Source of the DNA: Rana temporaria | Taxonomy: Eukaryota > Chordata > Amphibia > Anura > Ranidae | Assembly (NCBI RefSeq): GCF_905171775.1 | Contig: NC_053490.1 | Span: 514,060,695 to 514,124,694, forward strand | Direction of reading: 5' to 3' | DNA length: 64,000 nucleotides | Shown here: positions 32,217 through 42,899 of the stretch, one piece after another | How the letters are laid out: the number at the start of each line of letters is the position of its first letter | Numbering within the stretch: the first letter of the stretch is position 1 | Notes under the pieces: generated by a model | The model's database searches: none | What the model was told of the DNA's origin: nothing | The model's input: only the letters and a program-made list of their open reading frames with translations | Translations under genes and position numbers: made by a program

Positions 32217-33455
32217 ACATGTACGATGAAACCAGCTGCAACACCTAAGCAAGAGGCACCACTAACCAAACACTGCCATGAAGACCAAGGAACTCTCCAC
32301 ACAAGTAAGGGACAATGTTGTTGAGAAGCACAAGTCAGGGTTATAAAAAAATATCCAAATCTTTGATGATCCCTAGGAGCCCCATCAAATCTATCATAAC
32401 CAAATGGAAAGAGCATGGCACAGCAAACCTGCCAAGAGACGGGCACACACCAAAACTCATGGACCGGGCAAGGAGGGCATTAATCAGAGAGGAGCACAGA
32501 GACCTAAGGCAACCCTGGAGGAGCTGCAGAGTTCCACAGCAGAGACTGGAGTATCTGTACATAGGACGACAATAAGCCGTACGCTCCATAGAGTTGGGCT
32601 TTATGGCAGAGTGGCCAGAAGAAAGCCATAACTTTCAGCAAAAAACAAAATGGCACGTTTTGGGCGTGTACCATTTAAATTAGGCGCGCTCCCGCGCCAG
32701 ACCTACTGCGCATGCTCCGTTTCTTAACTCCCGCCGTGCTTTGCGCGCCGTGACGTCATTTTTTTGAACGGCGACGCGCGTAGCGTACTTCCGTATTCCC
32801 GGACGGCTTACGCAAACGACGTTAAATTTTGAATTTCGACGCAGGAACGACGGCCATACTTTAGACAGCAATACACTTGCTGACTAAAGTTAGGGCAACA
32901 AAAAAAACGACTAACTTTTCGACGGGAAACTAGACTAGCGTCGACATAGTGAACGCGAAAATCCGTCGTGGATCCGCCGTAACTCCTAATTTGCATACCC
33001 GACGCTGGTTTACGACACGAACTCCCCCCAGCGGCGGCCGCGGTACTGCATCCTAAGATCCGACAGTGTAAACAATTACACCTGTCGGATCTTAGGGATA
33101 TCTATGCGTAACTGATTCTATGAATCAGCCGCATAGATAGAAACAGAGATACGACGGCGTATCAGGAGAAACGCCGTCGTATCTCATTTGTGAATCTGGC
33201 CCACTATCCCCACCGTGAAACATGGTGGTGGCAGCATCATGCTGTGGGAATGTTTTGAGCAGTCAGGACCGGGAAACTGGTCAGAGTTGAGGGAAATATG
33301 GATGGTGCTAAATACAGGGATATTCTTGAGCAAAACCTGTACCACCCTGTGTGTGTGATTTGAGTCTAGGATGGAGGTTATTCTTGAGCAAAACCTGTGT
33401 GTGAAGCTAGGACATGGACAGTGACCCCAAACCCACTGCTAAAGCAGCACTTGAG
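32217..33455 (+). mobile_element. Tc1/mariner remnant split by a CAGATTC MITE
   Basis: 32217-32655 encodes the N-terminal transposase region with helix-turn-helix-like blocks (GYKKISKSL, ITKWKEHGT). 33202-33455 resumes further on (ACCGTGAAACATGGTGGTGG, GATATTCTTGAGCAAAACCTG). Frameshifts and a duplicated TATTCTTGAGCAAAACCTG segment (33330-33395) show it is dead. The gap holds a MITE fragment. Confidence 0.82.
32656..33201. mobile_element. CAGATTC-family MITE M8, left end lost
   Basis: The family core (CATTTAAATTAGGCGCG, GACGTCATTTTTTTGAACG) and an intact right end, TGAATCTGGCCC. The left about 100-200 bp is missing at the junction with Tc1 sequence. Confidence 0.72.
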
Positions 33456-35641
33456 TGCCCTTGGTGCCCTTTTTTCGGCCACCAGAGGGCTCTCGCGCGC
33501 CCACTGAACGGTAGGTGACCCGATGCGCGTGATCGCGTGCACGAGCGCCAGCATGGGGATTTGTGTGTGTGTAAATCCTTTTGCTGTGAGAGGAGAGAGC
33601 CATATCCTACTAAGTAGAAAAAACAATATGTCTCCTCTCCTAGTCAATCCTATCCCCGTACAGTTAGAACACACATTTAACACCTTGATTGCTCCCTAGT
33701 GTTAACCCCTTCCCTACCAGTGACATTTATACAGTAATCAGTGGCCCAGATTCAAGAAGCACTTGCGCCCGCGCAACCAAGTGCTTACTTGCTCCGGTGT
33801 AACGAGTGCTCCTGATTCAGGAACCTTGTTACACCGAATGCAGCCTAGGATGTGACAGACATAAGCCTCCTTATGCCTTCACATCCCAGGCTGCATTCTT
33901 GCGTTGGCCGCTAGGGGGCGCGGCCTTTGTGATCGGCGTGTAGTATGCAAATTGCATACTACCACCGATTCACAAAAGTTGCGCGGGCCCTGCGTACGCA
34001 AGGTACGGAGTTTCCGTACGGCGCCTTTAGCATAAGGTTGCTCCTGCTAATAGCAGGCGCAGCCAATGCTAAAGTATAGCTGCGCCTCCCGCTCGCGACG
34101 TTCAAATTTCACGTCGTTTACGTAAGTGAACCGTGAATGGCGCTGGACGCCATTCACGTTCACTTACAAGCAAATGACGTCCTTGCGACTTCATTTGCCG
34201 CAATGCACGTCGGGAAAGTTTCCCGACGGAGCATGCGCTGTTCGCTCGGCGCGGGAGCGCGCCTAATTTAAATGATTCCCGCCCCCGGCGGGATCATTTA
34301 CATTAGGCAGCCTTGCGCCCGGCTGCTTAGCATATTGCCCGCGCAATTTACGGAGCAACTGCTCCGTGAATCGCGGGCAAAGCGCAATATTTGCGTGGGC
34401 GCAGAGAAAAAAATTTGCTCTTTGCCCACGCAAATATTGCGCGATTCTACTTGAATCTGGGCCAGTGCATTTTTATAGCACTGATCGCTGTATAAATGTC
34501 AGTGGTCCCAAAAAAAGTGGCAAAAGTCTCTGATCTGTCCGTCGCAATGTTGCAGTACTGCTAAAAATCGCAGATCACCACCATTACTAGTAAAAAGAAT
34601 AATAATGATAAAAATGACAAAAATCCATCCCATAGTTTGCAGACGCTATAACTTTGGCGGAAACCGATCAATATACACTTATTGCAATTTTGTTTTACCA
34701 AATATATGTACAAGAATATATATCGGCCTAAACTGATGAAAACATTTGTTGTTTTTTTTAATTTGGGGATATTTATTATATCAAAAAGTAAAAAATATAT
34801 ATTTTTTCAAAATTGTCGCTCTTTTTTTGTTTATAGCGCAAAAAATAAAAAACGCAGAGGCGATCAAATACCACCAAAATAAAGCTATATTGACAGCGGC
34901 ACAATCGCATTCCTGTGCAAATCGCCGTAGCGATTTGGGTGCTTTTAGGAGTATAGGGTGCACGCCCACAGCGTGATGTTGGGAGCTCGTGCGCATACCC
35001 GGCGGCCCCCAATGGCCACCAGCTACTCGCGATTGCTCCTGAGAAGGAGAGAACAGAGATCTGTCAATGTAAACAGACAGATTGTTGTTCTGTCAGGGGT
35101 GAGGAGAGCGATCTTGTGTTCCTAATGCTTAGGAACAACGATCGCTCTCCTCACCCATACAGTCCCATCCCCCCCACTGTTAGAATCACTCTCTAGGTAA
35201 CACAATTAACCCCTTGATCTCCCCATAGTGTTAACCCTTTCCCTGCCAATGACATTTATACAGTAATCAGTGGCTATTTATAGCACTGATCGCTGTATAA
35301 ATGTCACGGGTCCCAAAATAGCGTCAAAAGTGTTCGATCTGTCCGCCGTAATGTCGCAGTCCTGATAAGAATCGAAGATTGCCGCCATTACTAGTAAAAA
35401 AAAGTAATAATAATAAAAGTGCCATAAATCTATCCCATAGTTTGTAGACAAATAAAAACCGCAGAGGTGATCAAATACCACCAAAAGAAAGCTCTATCTG
35501 TGGGGAAAAAAGGACATCAATTTTGTGTGGGTACAGCGTTGCATGGCCGCGCAATTGTCAGTTAAAGCAACGCAGCGCCGCATCGCAAAAAATGCCCCGG
35601 TCAGGAAGGGGGCAAATTTTTCCTGGGGCTGAAGTGGTTAA
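33456..35641. mobile_element. CCACTT-type element(s), composite, interrupted by M9
   Basis: Repeated blocks such as TTTATACAGTAATCAGTG, ATAGCACTGATCGCTG and CAAATACCACCAAAAG occur twice (33700-34870 and 35240-35500). This suggests two tandem or overlapping related copies. The right end is GAAGTGG-TTAA at 35631-35641. Non-coding. Confidence 0.6.
33743..34463. mobile_element. CAGATTC-family MITE M9
   Basis: GGCCCAGATTCAAG...CTTGAATCTGGGCC ends flanked by AGT on both sides (33740-33742, 34464-34466). The related sequence at 35265-35285 is an approximate empty site. Confidence 0.82.
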
Positions 35642-36300
35642 TTTCACTTTTTTGTATCTATCATGGTAGCACCGGCTAGGAAGATTAATATTACAAATAA
35701 AAAAGCTTTCTTGCGAAATGCATTCTGCGTTGGTCAGCTGACTATTCCACAACCACCACAAGGTCTGTGTAGGACAGAATTATGTTGAAATTCTAAAAGC
35801 AGATTATCAATGTAATTTAGAGTCATTTTTATGTGACAGATGGACTCCAGCAGATCATTCTAAGGACCCGTTAACGGGTAATCCTGCCACTTACAGCTGT
35901 GGCATTATAAACCTTTAACCCTTTCACTTCCACAGTCAATTTTATATTATCTTGCACATTTTAAGCCTGAAGATTAGCTAAAGAATAAATAAAGGTAAAA
36001 CTTTTTTTTTTTAGATCTGGATAGAGTGGAGAGGGATTAGAACCCATTCTAAGTTTTTATTGTTATCTGTGCAGTATCACCCTCTCTATTTGTCCTGTTC
36101 ACCATTATCATTGAATGTGAAAGGAAAATAAAGTTTGGGCTGTTCCTAGAAAATAAATAAAACATCTTTCAATGGGGACACTAGTTCTGGTGACCTGGGG
36201 GTCCCTAAGAGATCCCCTGGGATTTTCTCTCACTTCCTGTTTGGCAGGGACAGGAAGTGAATGGAAATCTCCACAATGGGTCACAGATCACAGATCAGAT
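35642..36300. other. Unassigned interval
   Basis: AT-rich DNA with no terminal repeats or coding motifs that I can recognise. Confidence 0.4.
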
Positions 36301-36910
36301 CAACTATATCCCGTATTTATCGGCGTATACTGCACACTGTTTTCCCCTTAAAATCAGGGGGAAATTGTGGGTGCGCGATATACGCCGATACTGCTTTTCC
36401 CGGGCGCCGCCGAAATATGCCGAGCCGAGTGTACTCTGCACTCGGCTAGGCTCGGCCACGCTCGGCTCCGCCCGCAGCCACGCAGCGTAGAGCGAGCCGA
36501 GTGTACTGTGCACTCGGCTCCGCCCGCAGCCACTCGAGAGGAGCCGAACACACAGGAAATCCGGCTCCTCTCTGCGCCAAATCCAAACACCGCTGCAACC
36601 CCGGGCAAGGTGCGGATGGACGGGCCCCGCGAGGAAGCCGCAGACGGACACCTCCAAAGCCGCAGACGGACACCCACAAGGCTGGACGGACCCCGCGCAA
36701 GGCCGCAGACGGACGCCGGACAAGGCCGCCAATGGACGCAGGGCAAAAATGTAAGGTGCCGTCGTACGTGTTGTACGTCACTGCGCTTTGCTAGAGCATT
36801 ATTTTTTTCACGATCGTGTGTGGGCAAGGCAGGTTTAACAATAATCGGGTTGAAAAAACGTTTTTTCTAGACCATTAAAAATGGTCGTGTGTACGCTGCA
36901 TTACTCTCCA
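36301..36910. repeat. GC-rich dispersed repeat, then half of a GTACACAC-type MITE
   Basis: CCCGTATTTATCGGCGTATA...GATATACGCCGATA inverted ends bracket 36309-36391. A CpG-rich block follows (36400-36740) with repeated AGCCGAGTGTACTCTGCACT-like units and CGCAGACGGAC units. 36760-36900 carries GTTGTACGTCAC and GGTCGTGTGTACG of the GTACACAC MITEs. Overlapping frames of up to 167 codons are compositional. Confidence 0.55.
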
Positions 36911-37394
36911 CCAGGGAAGGCAAGGAGATAAGCAGGCAGGCGGCTGGCCGGGACTTGAGCCAAGGCAGAAGAACAGAGCGTAGCTGAATGGGGAAGCACC
37001 CGAAACTGAAGAAATATTCCCTCCGCTCTGACCAGCACATGTTCATCAGAAAGGGGCACAGATAATTGAACAAAATACACCCCACCTAAGCTAGAATTTT
37101 TTTTTAATTCTGCACTGACTGTCTTTGAAATTGCCCTTGCCCCTGTTCAAATCCAATCCGGGGACAAAACCGGGGACAGACTTGGTACGGGGAGAGTGTC
37201 CTCAATCCGGGGACTGTCCCCTGAAACCGGGGATGTCTCGTCACCCTACGCTATGAACCAGGAAGTGATATTATGAATGCAGCTTCCAGGTTCATTCATT
37301 GGAGGGAGAATCAGCTCCTTCCACTCTATCCAGTGCAGAAATACCCAGCATGGCCATCCCAGGCCCACCTTGGATTCAGCTTTACATACAAGTC
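36911..37394. other. Unassigned interval with a CCGGGGACA repeat
   Basis: 37150-37240 contains repeated CCGGGGAC motifs of a dispersed repeat. Nothing else is recognised. Confidence 0.4.
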
Positions 37395-37397
37395 TTA

Positions 37398-37668
37398 GGC
37401 CCCGTACACACGACCGAGTTTCTCGGCAGAAATCAGCCAGAAACTCGGTCGGAGCTGGATTCTGCCGAGAAACTCGGTCGTGTGTACACTTTTCAGCGAG
37501 GAACCCGTCGAGGAACTCGTCGGGCCGAAAAGAGAACATGTTCTCTATTTCCTCGTTGTTCAATGAGGAAAGTCGGCCCGCCGAGCTCCTCGGCAGCTTC
37601 CACACTGAACTCGCCGAGGAACTCGATGTGTTTGGCACGTCGAGTTCCTCGGTCGTGTGTACGGGGCC
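37398..37668. mobile_element. GTACACAC-family MITE H1 (PIF/Harbinger-like)
   Basis: 271 bp, ends GGCCCCGTACACACGACCGA and its complement, flanked by TTA (37395-37397, 37669-37671). Much of the body is itself palindromic (GAAACTCGGTC motifs). Non-coding. Confidence 0.85.
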
Positions 37669-37826
37669 TTAGGGATTGATTTTGTAAATGTGCATCTGTG
37701 AGCCTGTACTTTTGAAATAGTTAGTTGTAAAGAGTGTGGCAAATGTATGTGCTGTATCCAGAGGGTAGGCTCTGATTCTAATTAACCATGAACCTTAAAA
37801 CCTCACCCCATAAGCATAATATTTAA

Positions 37827-38070
37827 AGTGGAGGTTCACCCTATAAAAAATTTCTAACACTGCATCCAGCCCAGTTGTGCATATAAAATGACACTGACTT
37901 TTTTTTTTTTTCCGTAGATATCGTTTAGCCGTGGAATTCACCGGAATTCCGCGGTGAATTCCACGGCTAAACGCTATCTACGGAAAAGAAAAAAAAAGGT
38001 CAGTGTCATTTTATATGCACAACTGGGCTGGATACAGTGTTAGAAATTTTTTATAGGGTGAACCTCCACT
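37827..38070. mobile_element. Near-perfect palindromic TTAA MITE
   Basis: About 244 bp between TTAA sites (37823-37826, 38071-38074). Both halves are reverse complements almost to the centre (AGTGGAGGTTCACCCTATAA, then TGACACTGACCTTT, then CGTAGATAGCG, meeting at GAATTCCGCGG). The whole element could fold as one hairpin. Confidence 0.9.
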
Positions 38071-38103
38071 TTAACTGTACTCAACGCACCCATTACCCTA
38101 CAC

Positions 38104-38242
38104 CAGGGGTAGGCAACCTGTGGTGCTCCAGCTGTTGTGGAACTACATTTCCCATGAGGCATTGCAAGGTTTGCAGTTACAATTACTCCCAGAGGCATGA
38201 TGGGACTGCAACAGCTGGAGTGCCACAAATTGCCTACCCCTG
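38104..38242. mobile_element. hAT-type MITE
   Basis: 139 bp, ends CAGGGGTAGGCAACCTGTGG and CCACAAATTGCCTACCCCTG, flanked by an exact 8-bp duplication CCCTACAC (38096-38103, 38243-38250). The 8-bp duplication and CAG...CTG ends are typical of hAT. Confidence 0.9.
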
Positions 38243-39242
38243 CCCTACACCCTCTGGCTGCAGCCGCAATGCACACAATCTAGTTCCCAATTCCCAATTC
38301 TCTTCTTCCCAAGACCAGACTTCCTTTCCCCTGTGCCCTTTGAAATGCCCGCTCTGTTTGTAACAAACTCACCTCCCTCTAGGATCTCTTTATCACTAAG
38401 GCCCCTTTCACAATGGGGCGTTTTTCGAGCATTATTCGAGCGAATCCTCACCTGCAATCCCAATGTGAAAGCCTGAGTGCTTTCAGAGCCCTTTCACACT
38501 GCCAGCACCCGAAAAACGCTGGTAAAGCACTGCTAAGACCCTAATGTTTTAGGGCGTGTTTGCAGTGCCTCAGTGTGAAAGGGTAAGGCGTTTTTACAGC
38601 GCTTTCAATTCATTTCAATGGAGAGGGGCGTTTTTGGAGCGTTTTTTTTAGCTCCCAAAAGCTGCTCCAAAGATGCTGCTTGCAGGACTTTTTCCACGCC
38701 CCGCCAGTGCAACTCCTCAGTGTGAAAGGGCAAGGCGTTTTTATAGCGCTTTCAATTCATTTCAATAGAGAGGGGCGTTTTTGGAGCGTTTTTTTCAGCG
38801 CCCAATAATGATGGGACCGGGTAGTACCATGGGAACCAGGCGGCACTTTTAGGGGGCAGAATTCTAACGCCCCTGCCAGCCCATTCCGCCCGCTCTGCTG
38901 CCTGTGAGAACACTCGCAGCTGGAGGGAAGCAGCCACCGAGTGAGAAGGGCAGGCACCGCTGCCTCTCAGGAGCCCAGCGCCGCTGCTGTAGCACGGCTG
39001 GTGCTGTAGGGCTTGCCTGGATTTGACACATGTGCGGGCTGGACTGTGGGTGTTCGCGGCGACCCAGAGTCCAGCCCCCTGCCTGGCCCAGTCATCATGA
39101 TATAAAATAATGAATGTGGGGGCCTTTTGGTGGGCTTGATTAATTGGGGGGGGGGGCAGTATTTCATTCTTGGTCCCAGGCAGCACAATGTCTTTGGCCG
39201 GCACTGGACACACTGTATTCGTCTCTTCTCCCCAGTTTCACT
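38243..39242. other. TTTCACA dispersed repeat and unassigned DNA
   Basis: 38400-38810 is a relative of 30761-31260, containing a direct repeat of about 140 bp (GCGTTTTTACAGCGCTTTCA near 38590 and near 38735). 38811-39242 is unassigned; its frames lack recognisable motifs. Confidence 0.45.
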
Positions 39243-39790
39243 GGATACACTGACCCCACCTCACTACACTGTCCCATTTTACCTTGGCAAACAGATGACA
39301 CTAGCAGTCTCAAAAAAACACAGCCATGCTCTTGAGCGCATGTGGCGTAAGACGAAGTCCCAAAAATATTTCAGTCAGTATAAATCTGCCCTCCAAAAAT
39401 ACAATTACTGCCTCCTCACTGCCAAGCAGACCTACTTTATCTCTCTCATTAACACCTTATCATCCCGTCCCCCTCAACTCTTCTCTACCTTCAACTCTCT
39501 ACTTCATCCCTCCACCAACTCACTCACTGCCTAGGAGATCGCCAATCACTTTAAACAGAATATTGATACAATTTGCGAGGCGATCTCTACTGTTCAGATA
39601 CCCTCCAGGCTTTACACTTCATGCCCACAGGTAAAATCATTACTTCCCTCTTTTAACCCCACCACTATAGATGAGGTTGCTAAACTACTTGCTAATGCCC
39701 ATCTTATTACCAACTGTCCCCTGGATCCTGTTGCCTCGCAAATGCTACGTTCACCCTCTGGCTCTATTCTACACTCTCTAACCCACATCC
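39243..39790 (+). pseudogene. L2/CR1-group LINE ORF fragment (region between endonuclease and RT)
   Basis: The plus-strand frame reads ALERMWRKTKSQKYFSQY, then QTYFISLINTLSSRPPQLFS, then after an in-frame stop near 39532 EIANHFKQNIDTI and ATTIDEVAKLL-like sequence. This parallels residues about 350-490 of the intact 994-residue L2 protein in this window (KEIFKAKKLHFSRVI, ELSDFFIDKIEKI). It is dead, with a stop and both ends lost; the right end abuts a TTAA element. Confidence 0.7.
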
Positions 39791-39794
39791 TTAA

Positions 39795-40971
39795 CCACTT
39801 GACAACCGGGCCTATTTTGGCACTTCTCTCCTTCATGTAAAAATCACAATTTTTTTGCTAGAAAATTAATCAGAACCCCCAAACATTATATATTTTTTTT
39901 AGCAGACATCCTAGGGAATAAAATGGCAGTCATTGCAATACTTTTTGTCACACCGTATTTGCGCAGCGGTCTTACAAGCGCACTTTTTTGGGGAAAAAAT
40001 CATTTTTTTGAATTAAAAAATAAGACCACAATAATTTTTGCCCAATTTTTTTATATATTGTGAAAGATAATGTTCCGCCGAGTAAAACGATACCCAACAT
40101 GACACGCTTAAAAATTGCGCCCGCCCGTGGCATGGCGTCAAACTTTTACCCTTAAAAATCTCGATAGGCGACGTTTAAAAAATTCTACAGGTTGCATTTT
40201 TTGAGCTACAGAGTAGGTCTAGGGCTAGAATTATTGCTCTCGCTCTAACGATCGCGGCGATACCTCACTTGTGTGGTTTGAACACCGTTTTCATATGCGG
40301 GCGCTACTCGCGTATGCGTTCGCTTCTGTGCACGAGCTCGTCGGGACGGGGCGTTTTTTAAAAAAAAATTTTGGTTTTCTTATTTATTTTTATTTATTTT
40401 TATAATTTTTTACACTGAAATAAAAAAAATAAAAAAATTATCACTTTTATTCCTATTACAGGAAATGTAAACATCCCTTGTAATAGAAAAAAGCATGACA
40501 GGTCCTCTTAAATATGAGATCTCATATTTAGGCTTAAATGCAAAAAAAAGAAAAAAAAAATTAAACTGTCATTTTTTCAAATGACAGAAAAAAAAAATGT
40601 TGCTTTAAGAAGCTGGGCGGGACTGACGTTTTGACGTCACTTCCGCCCAGCAGAGATATGGGGACGGGTGGGGGCGATTTTTCCCTCAGTCGCATCCCCA
40701 CACAGGTGCCGAATGGACCCGATCGCCTCCGCCGCTACCGACGGCTCCGGTAAGCGGCGGAGGGCGCGGGAGAGCGGTGGGAGGGGGGGCCCTCTCCCGC
40801 CACCGATAACGGCGATCTCGTGGTGAATCCGCCGCGGAGACCGCCGTTATCGTTTACAGGACCGTTGGCACTAAAGATGGATACCTCGGTTGTGGCAGCA
40901 GCTGCTGCCGTTACCGAGATATCCATCTTTAAAGTGCCGCCGTTAGTAGACGTAAGGCGGTTGTTAAGTGG
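39795..40971. mobile_element. CCACTT-type TTAA element, longer subtype
   Basis: 1177 bp, ends CCACTTGACAACCGGGCC and GGCGGTTGTTAAGTGG, TTAA at 39791-39794 and 40972-40975. The right TTAA is shared with the next element. The interior supplies the reference for fragments at 9779, 15836 and 42900. Non-coding. Confidence 0.82.
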
Positions 40972-41008
40972 TTAAAGGAGTTGTAAGGAGAATTTTTTTT
41001 TTTTTAAA

Positions 41009-42371
41009 TGTAGCACTACCCCCGAAGGAGCCGCTGGTTGTTTGTGGGATTGGCGTATTGAGTTACCTTGCTGGGTGTTTAGGGGTGATACTAGTGAGTT
41101 GAGGCAATGAGCGAAGGTCCAGTCATCAATTGCATTTTTTTCAATGCTTTATTCCAAGGCCCAACATAGCCAACATCAACATAAGACAAGATAGGAAAGG
41201 TTGATGAAGCATAAGAACAACTTTAGTTTCAGGCCTTGGATATGAAAAGAGCAGTTCTGCTCTTTGTAACAATGAGATCAGTTCGTCGCCACTCTAGCCA
41301 GAGTGGGTAAAGTGCCTCCGGACAGACTACTGCTACAAGCCTGGCAGCCGAAGTGTCACTTGTAGATCGCTAGGAGGAACAGACCTCTGCCACAGGCCTG
41401 ACTCTGGACCTCTGCCACAGTCCTGACTCTGGACCTCTACCACAGGCCTGACTATGGACCTCTACCACAGGCCTGACTCTGGACCTCTGCCACAGGCCTG
41501 ACTCTGGACCTCTACCACAGGCCTGACTATGGACCTCTGCCACAGTCCTGACTCTGGACCTCTGCCACAGGCCTGACTATGGACCTCTGCCACAGGCCTG
41601 ACTCTGGACCTCTGCCACAGGCCTGACTATGGACCTCTGCCACAGGCCTGACTCTGGACCTCTGCCACAGGCCTGACTATGGACCTCTGCCACAGGCCTG
41701 ACTCTGGACCTCTGCCACAGTCCTGACTCTGGACCTCTGCCACAGGCCTAGCGATTCAGGGTGCAATAATTGGAATGAGCGAATCCTCCCAGTAAATTTT
41801 AGTTAAGGTCACCGGTTGACAGCTGTAATAAACCTGTCAGTACCGTGGTGACCAGATCCCCGGGTTCTCCCTGAGCCGATTCCCCACCGCACAGCTCTCA
41901 GCTTAGGATCTTCTTAGCAAAGGTTGGGACCCAGCAAGTCGCTGGGGCCCCTCTCATCATCAGGATGAAGCTCCACATGTTGCGCAACTCCGGCCAGGTA
42001 GGCCATGGTGGCGGGGTCCATGGATGCGTGCACCCTGAGGGTAGATGCCGCACCTGGAACTTGGACCCCGCGGAAAAAAAGGACTCAGAATCAATGGCGC
42101 CTGCTCCAGATATACCCTTCCCCAGCATGCCCAGCGAGTGAAAAACTCCTCTAATTGGCTGCTGGGCAAAAGTGACTCTGCCAGAACCCCTCTAGCGCCA
42201 ACTGCCGCCCAGAGGTGGAAATGCACCCCTGAAACGCAGACAGACCTACAAGACAGTTCTGAAAGGAAAGCAGCCCTGCAATTTAACAAATTGTGAATGG
42301 GAGCAAAATTACTCTTCCATTCCCCACTAACTTTAGTGTAGTGCCCATACTGAAAGTAAGGGGGCGCTACA
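41009..42371. mobile_element. Probable solo LTR of a retrotransposon
   Basis: 1363 bp, begins TGTAGCACTACCCC and ends GGGGGCGCTACA, flanked by TAAA (41005-41008 and 42372-42375). The TG...CA ends, short duplication and partial copies at 50018-50540 (left part) and 46005-46641 (right part) fit an LTR. The retrovirus/gypsy family and orientation cannot be told. No internal genes are present. Confidence 0.7.
41386..41750. repeat. 25-bp minisatellite within the LTR
   Basis: About 14 units of GGACCTCTGCCACAGGCCTG-ACTCT, alternating between ACTCT and ACTAT at the unit end. The shorter LTR copy at 50330-50460 has only a few dispersed CTCTGCCACAG motifs, so the expansion is specific to this copy. 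Confidence 0.92.
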
Positions 42372-42899
42372 TAAATAACAAACATGTTATACTTACCTCC
42401 ACTGTGCAGTTCGTTTTGCACAGAGTGGCCCCGAACATCCTCTTGGGGTCCGTCGGTGGCTGTCGCGGTTCTTGCCCGCAACAACTACACACAGACATGC
42501 GAGCTTGCATGGTGTGTAGCTGTGTGGGCGCGCTCCCGTAATACAGCAGTGGGCATAGCCGCCGCTGTATCACTTGGCCCCGCCTCTGGCACGCCGCGTC
42601 ATTGGATGTGATTGACTGCAGCGCCAGCCAATGGCTGCGCTGCTCTCAATCCATCCACTGCAGCCAATCAACGGCCCGGCTTCGACTCAAGGAGGATGAC
42701 GGGGCGAGCTTAGGGTCAGGTAAGTAAAACGGGGGCTCGGGGGGGCAGCATCATCTGATTTTTTTTCACCTTAATGCATAGAATGCATTATTCACCTCTA
42801 GGAATTGGGAGGAGCCATGAGGTAATACGCCGCCCAAACATCCAGCAGCTCCACTGGGGGTAATGCTACACGTAAGTGCAGGTTTATTGTTATTTTCCT

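Larger units (their letters stand above)
40976..42795. mobile_element. TTAA MITE (Kolobok/T2-like) split by an LTR
   Basis: 40976-41008 (AGGAGTTGTAAGG) and 42376-42795 (CTTACCTCCACTGTGCAG onward) are collinear with the intact MITE at 23095-23552. The right terminus is degraded. The LTR accounts for the extra length. Confidence 0.78.

Noticed and set aside
32315..32575. Candidate functional Tc1 transposase
   Set aside because: Only the N-terminal part is present. Frameshifts, a nested MITE and a missing catalytic region make it a relic.
36304..36870. Overlapping ORFs of up to 167 codons in GC-rich DNA
   Set aside because: Stop-poor composition on both strands with repeated GCCGAGTGTAC units; no domain recognised.
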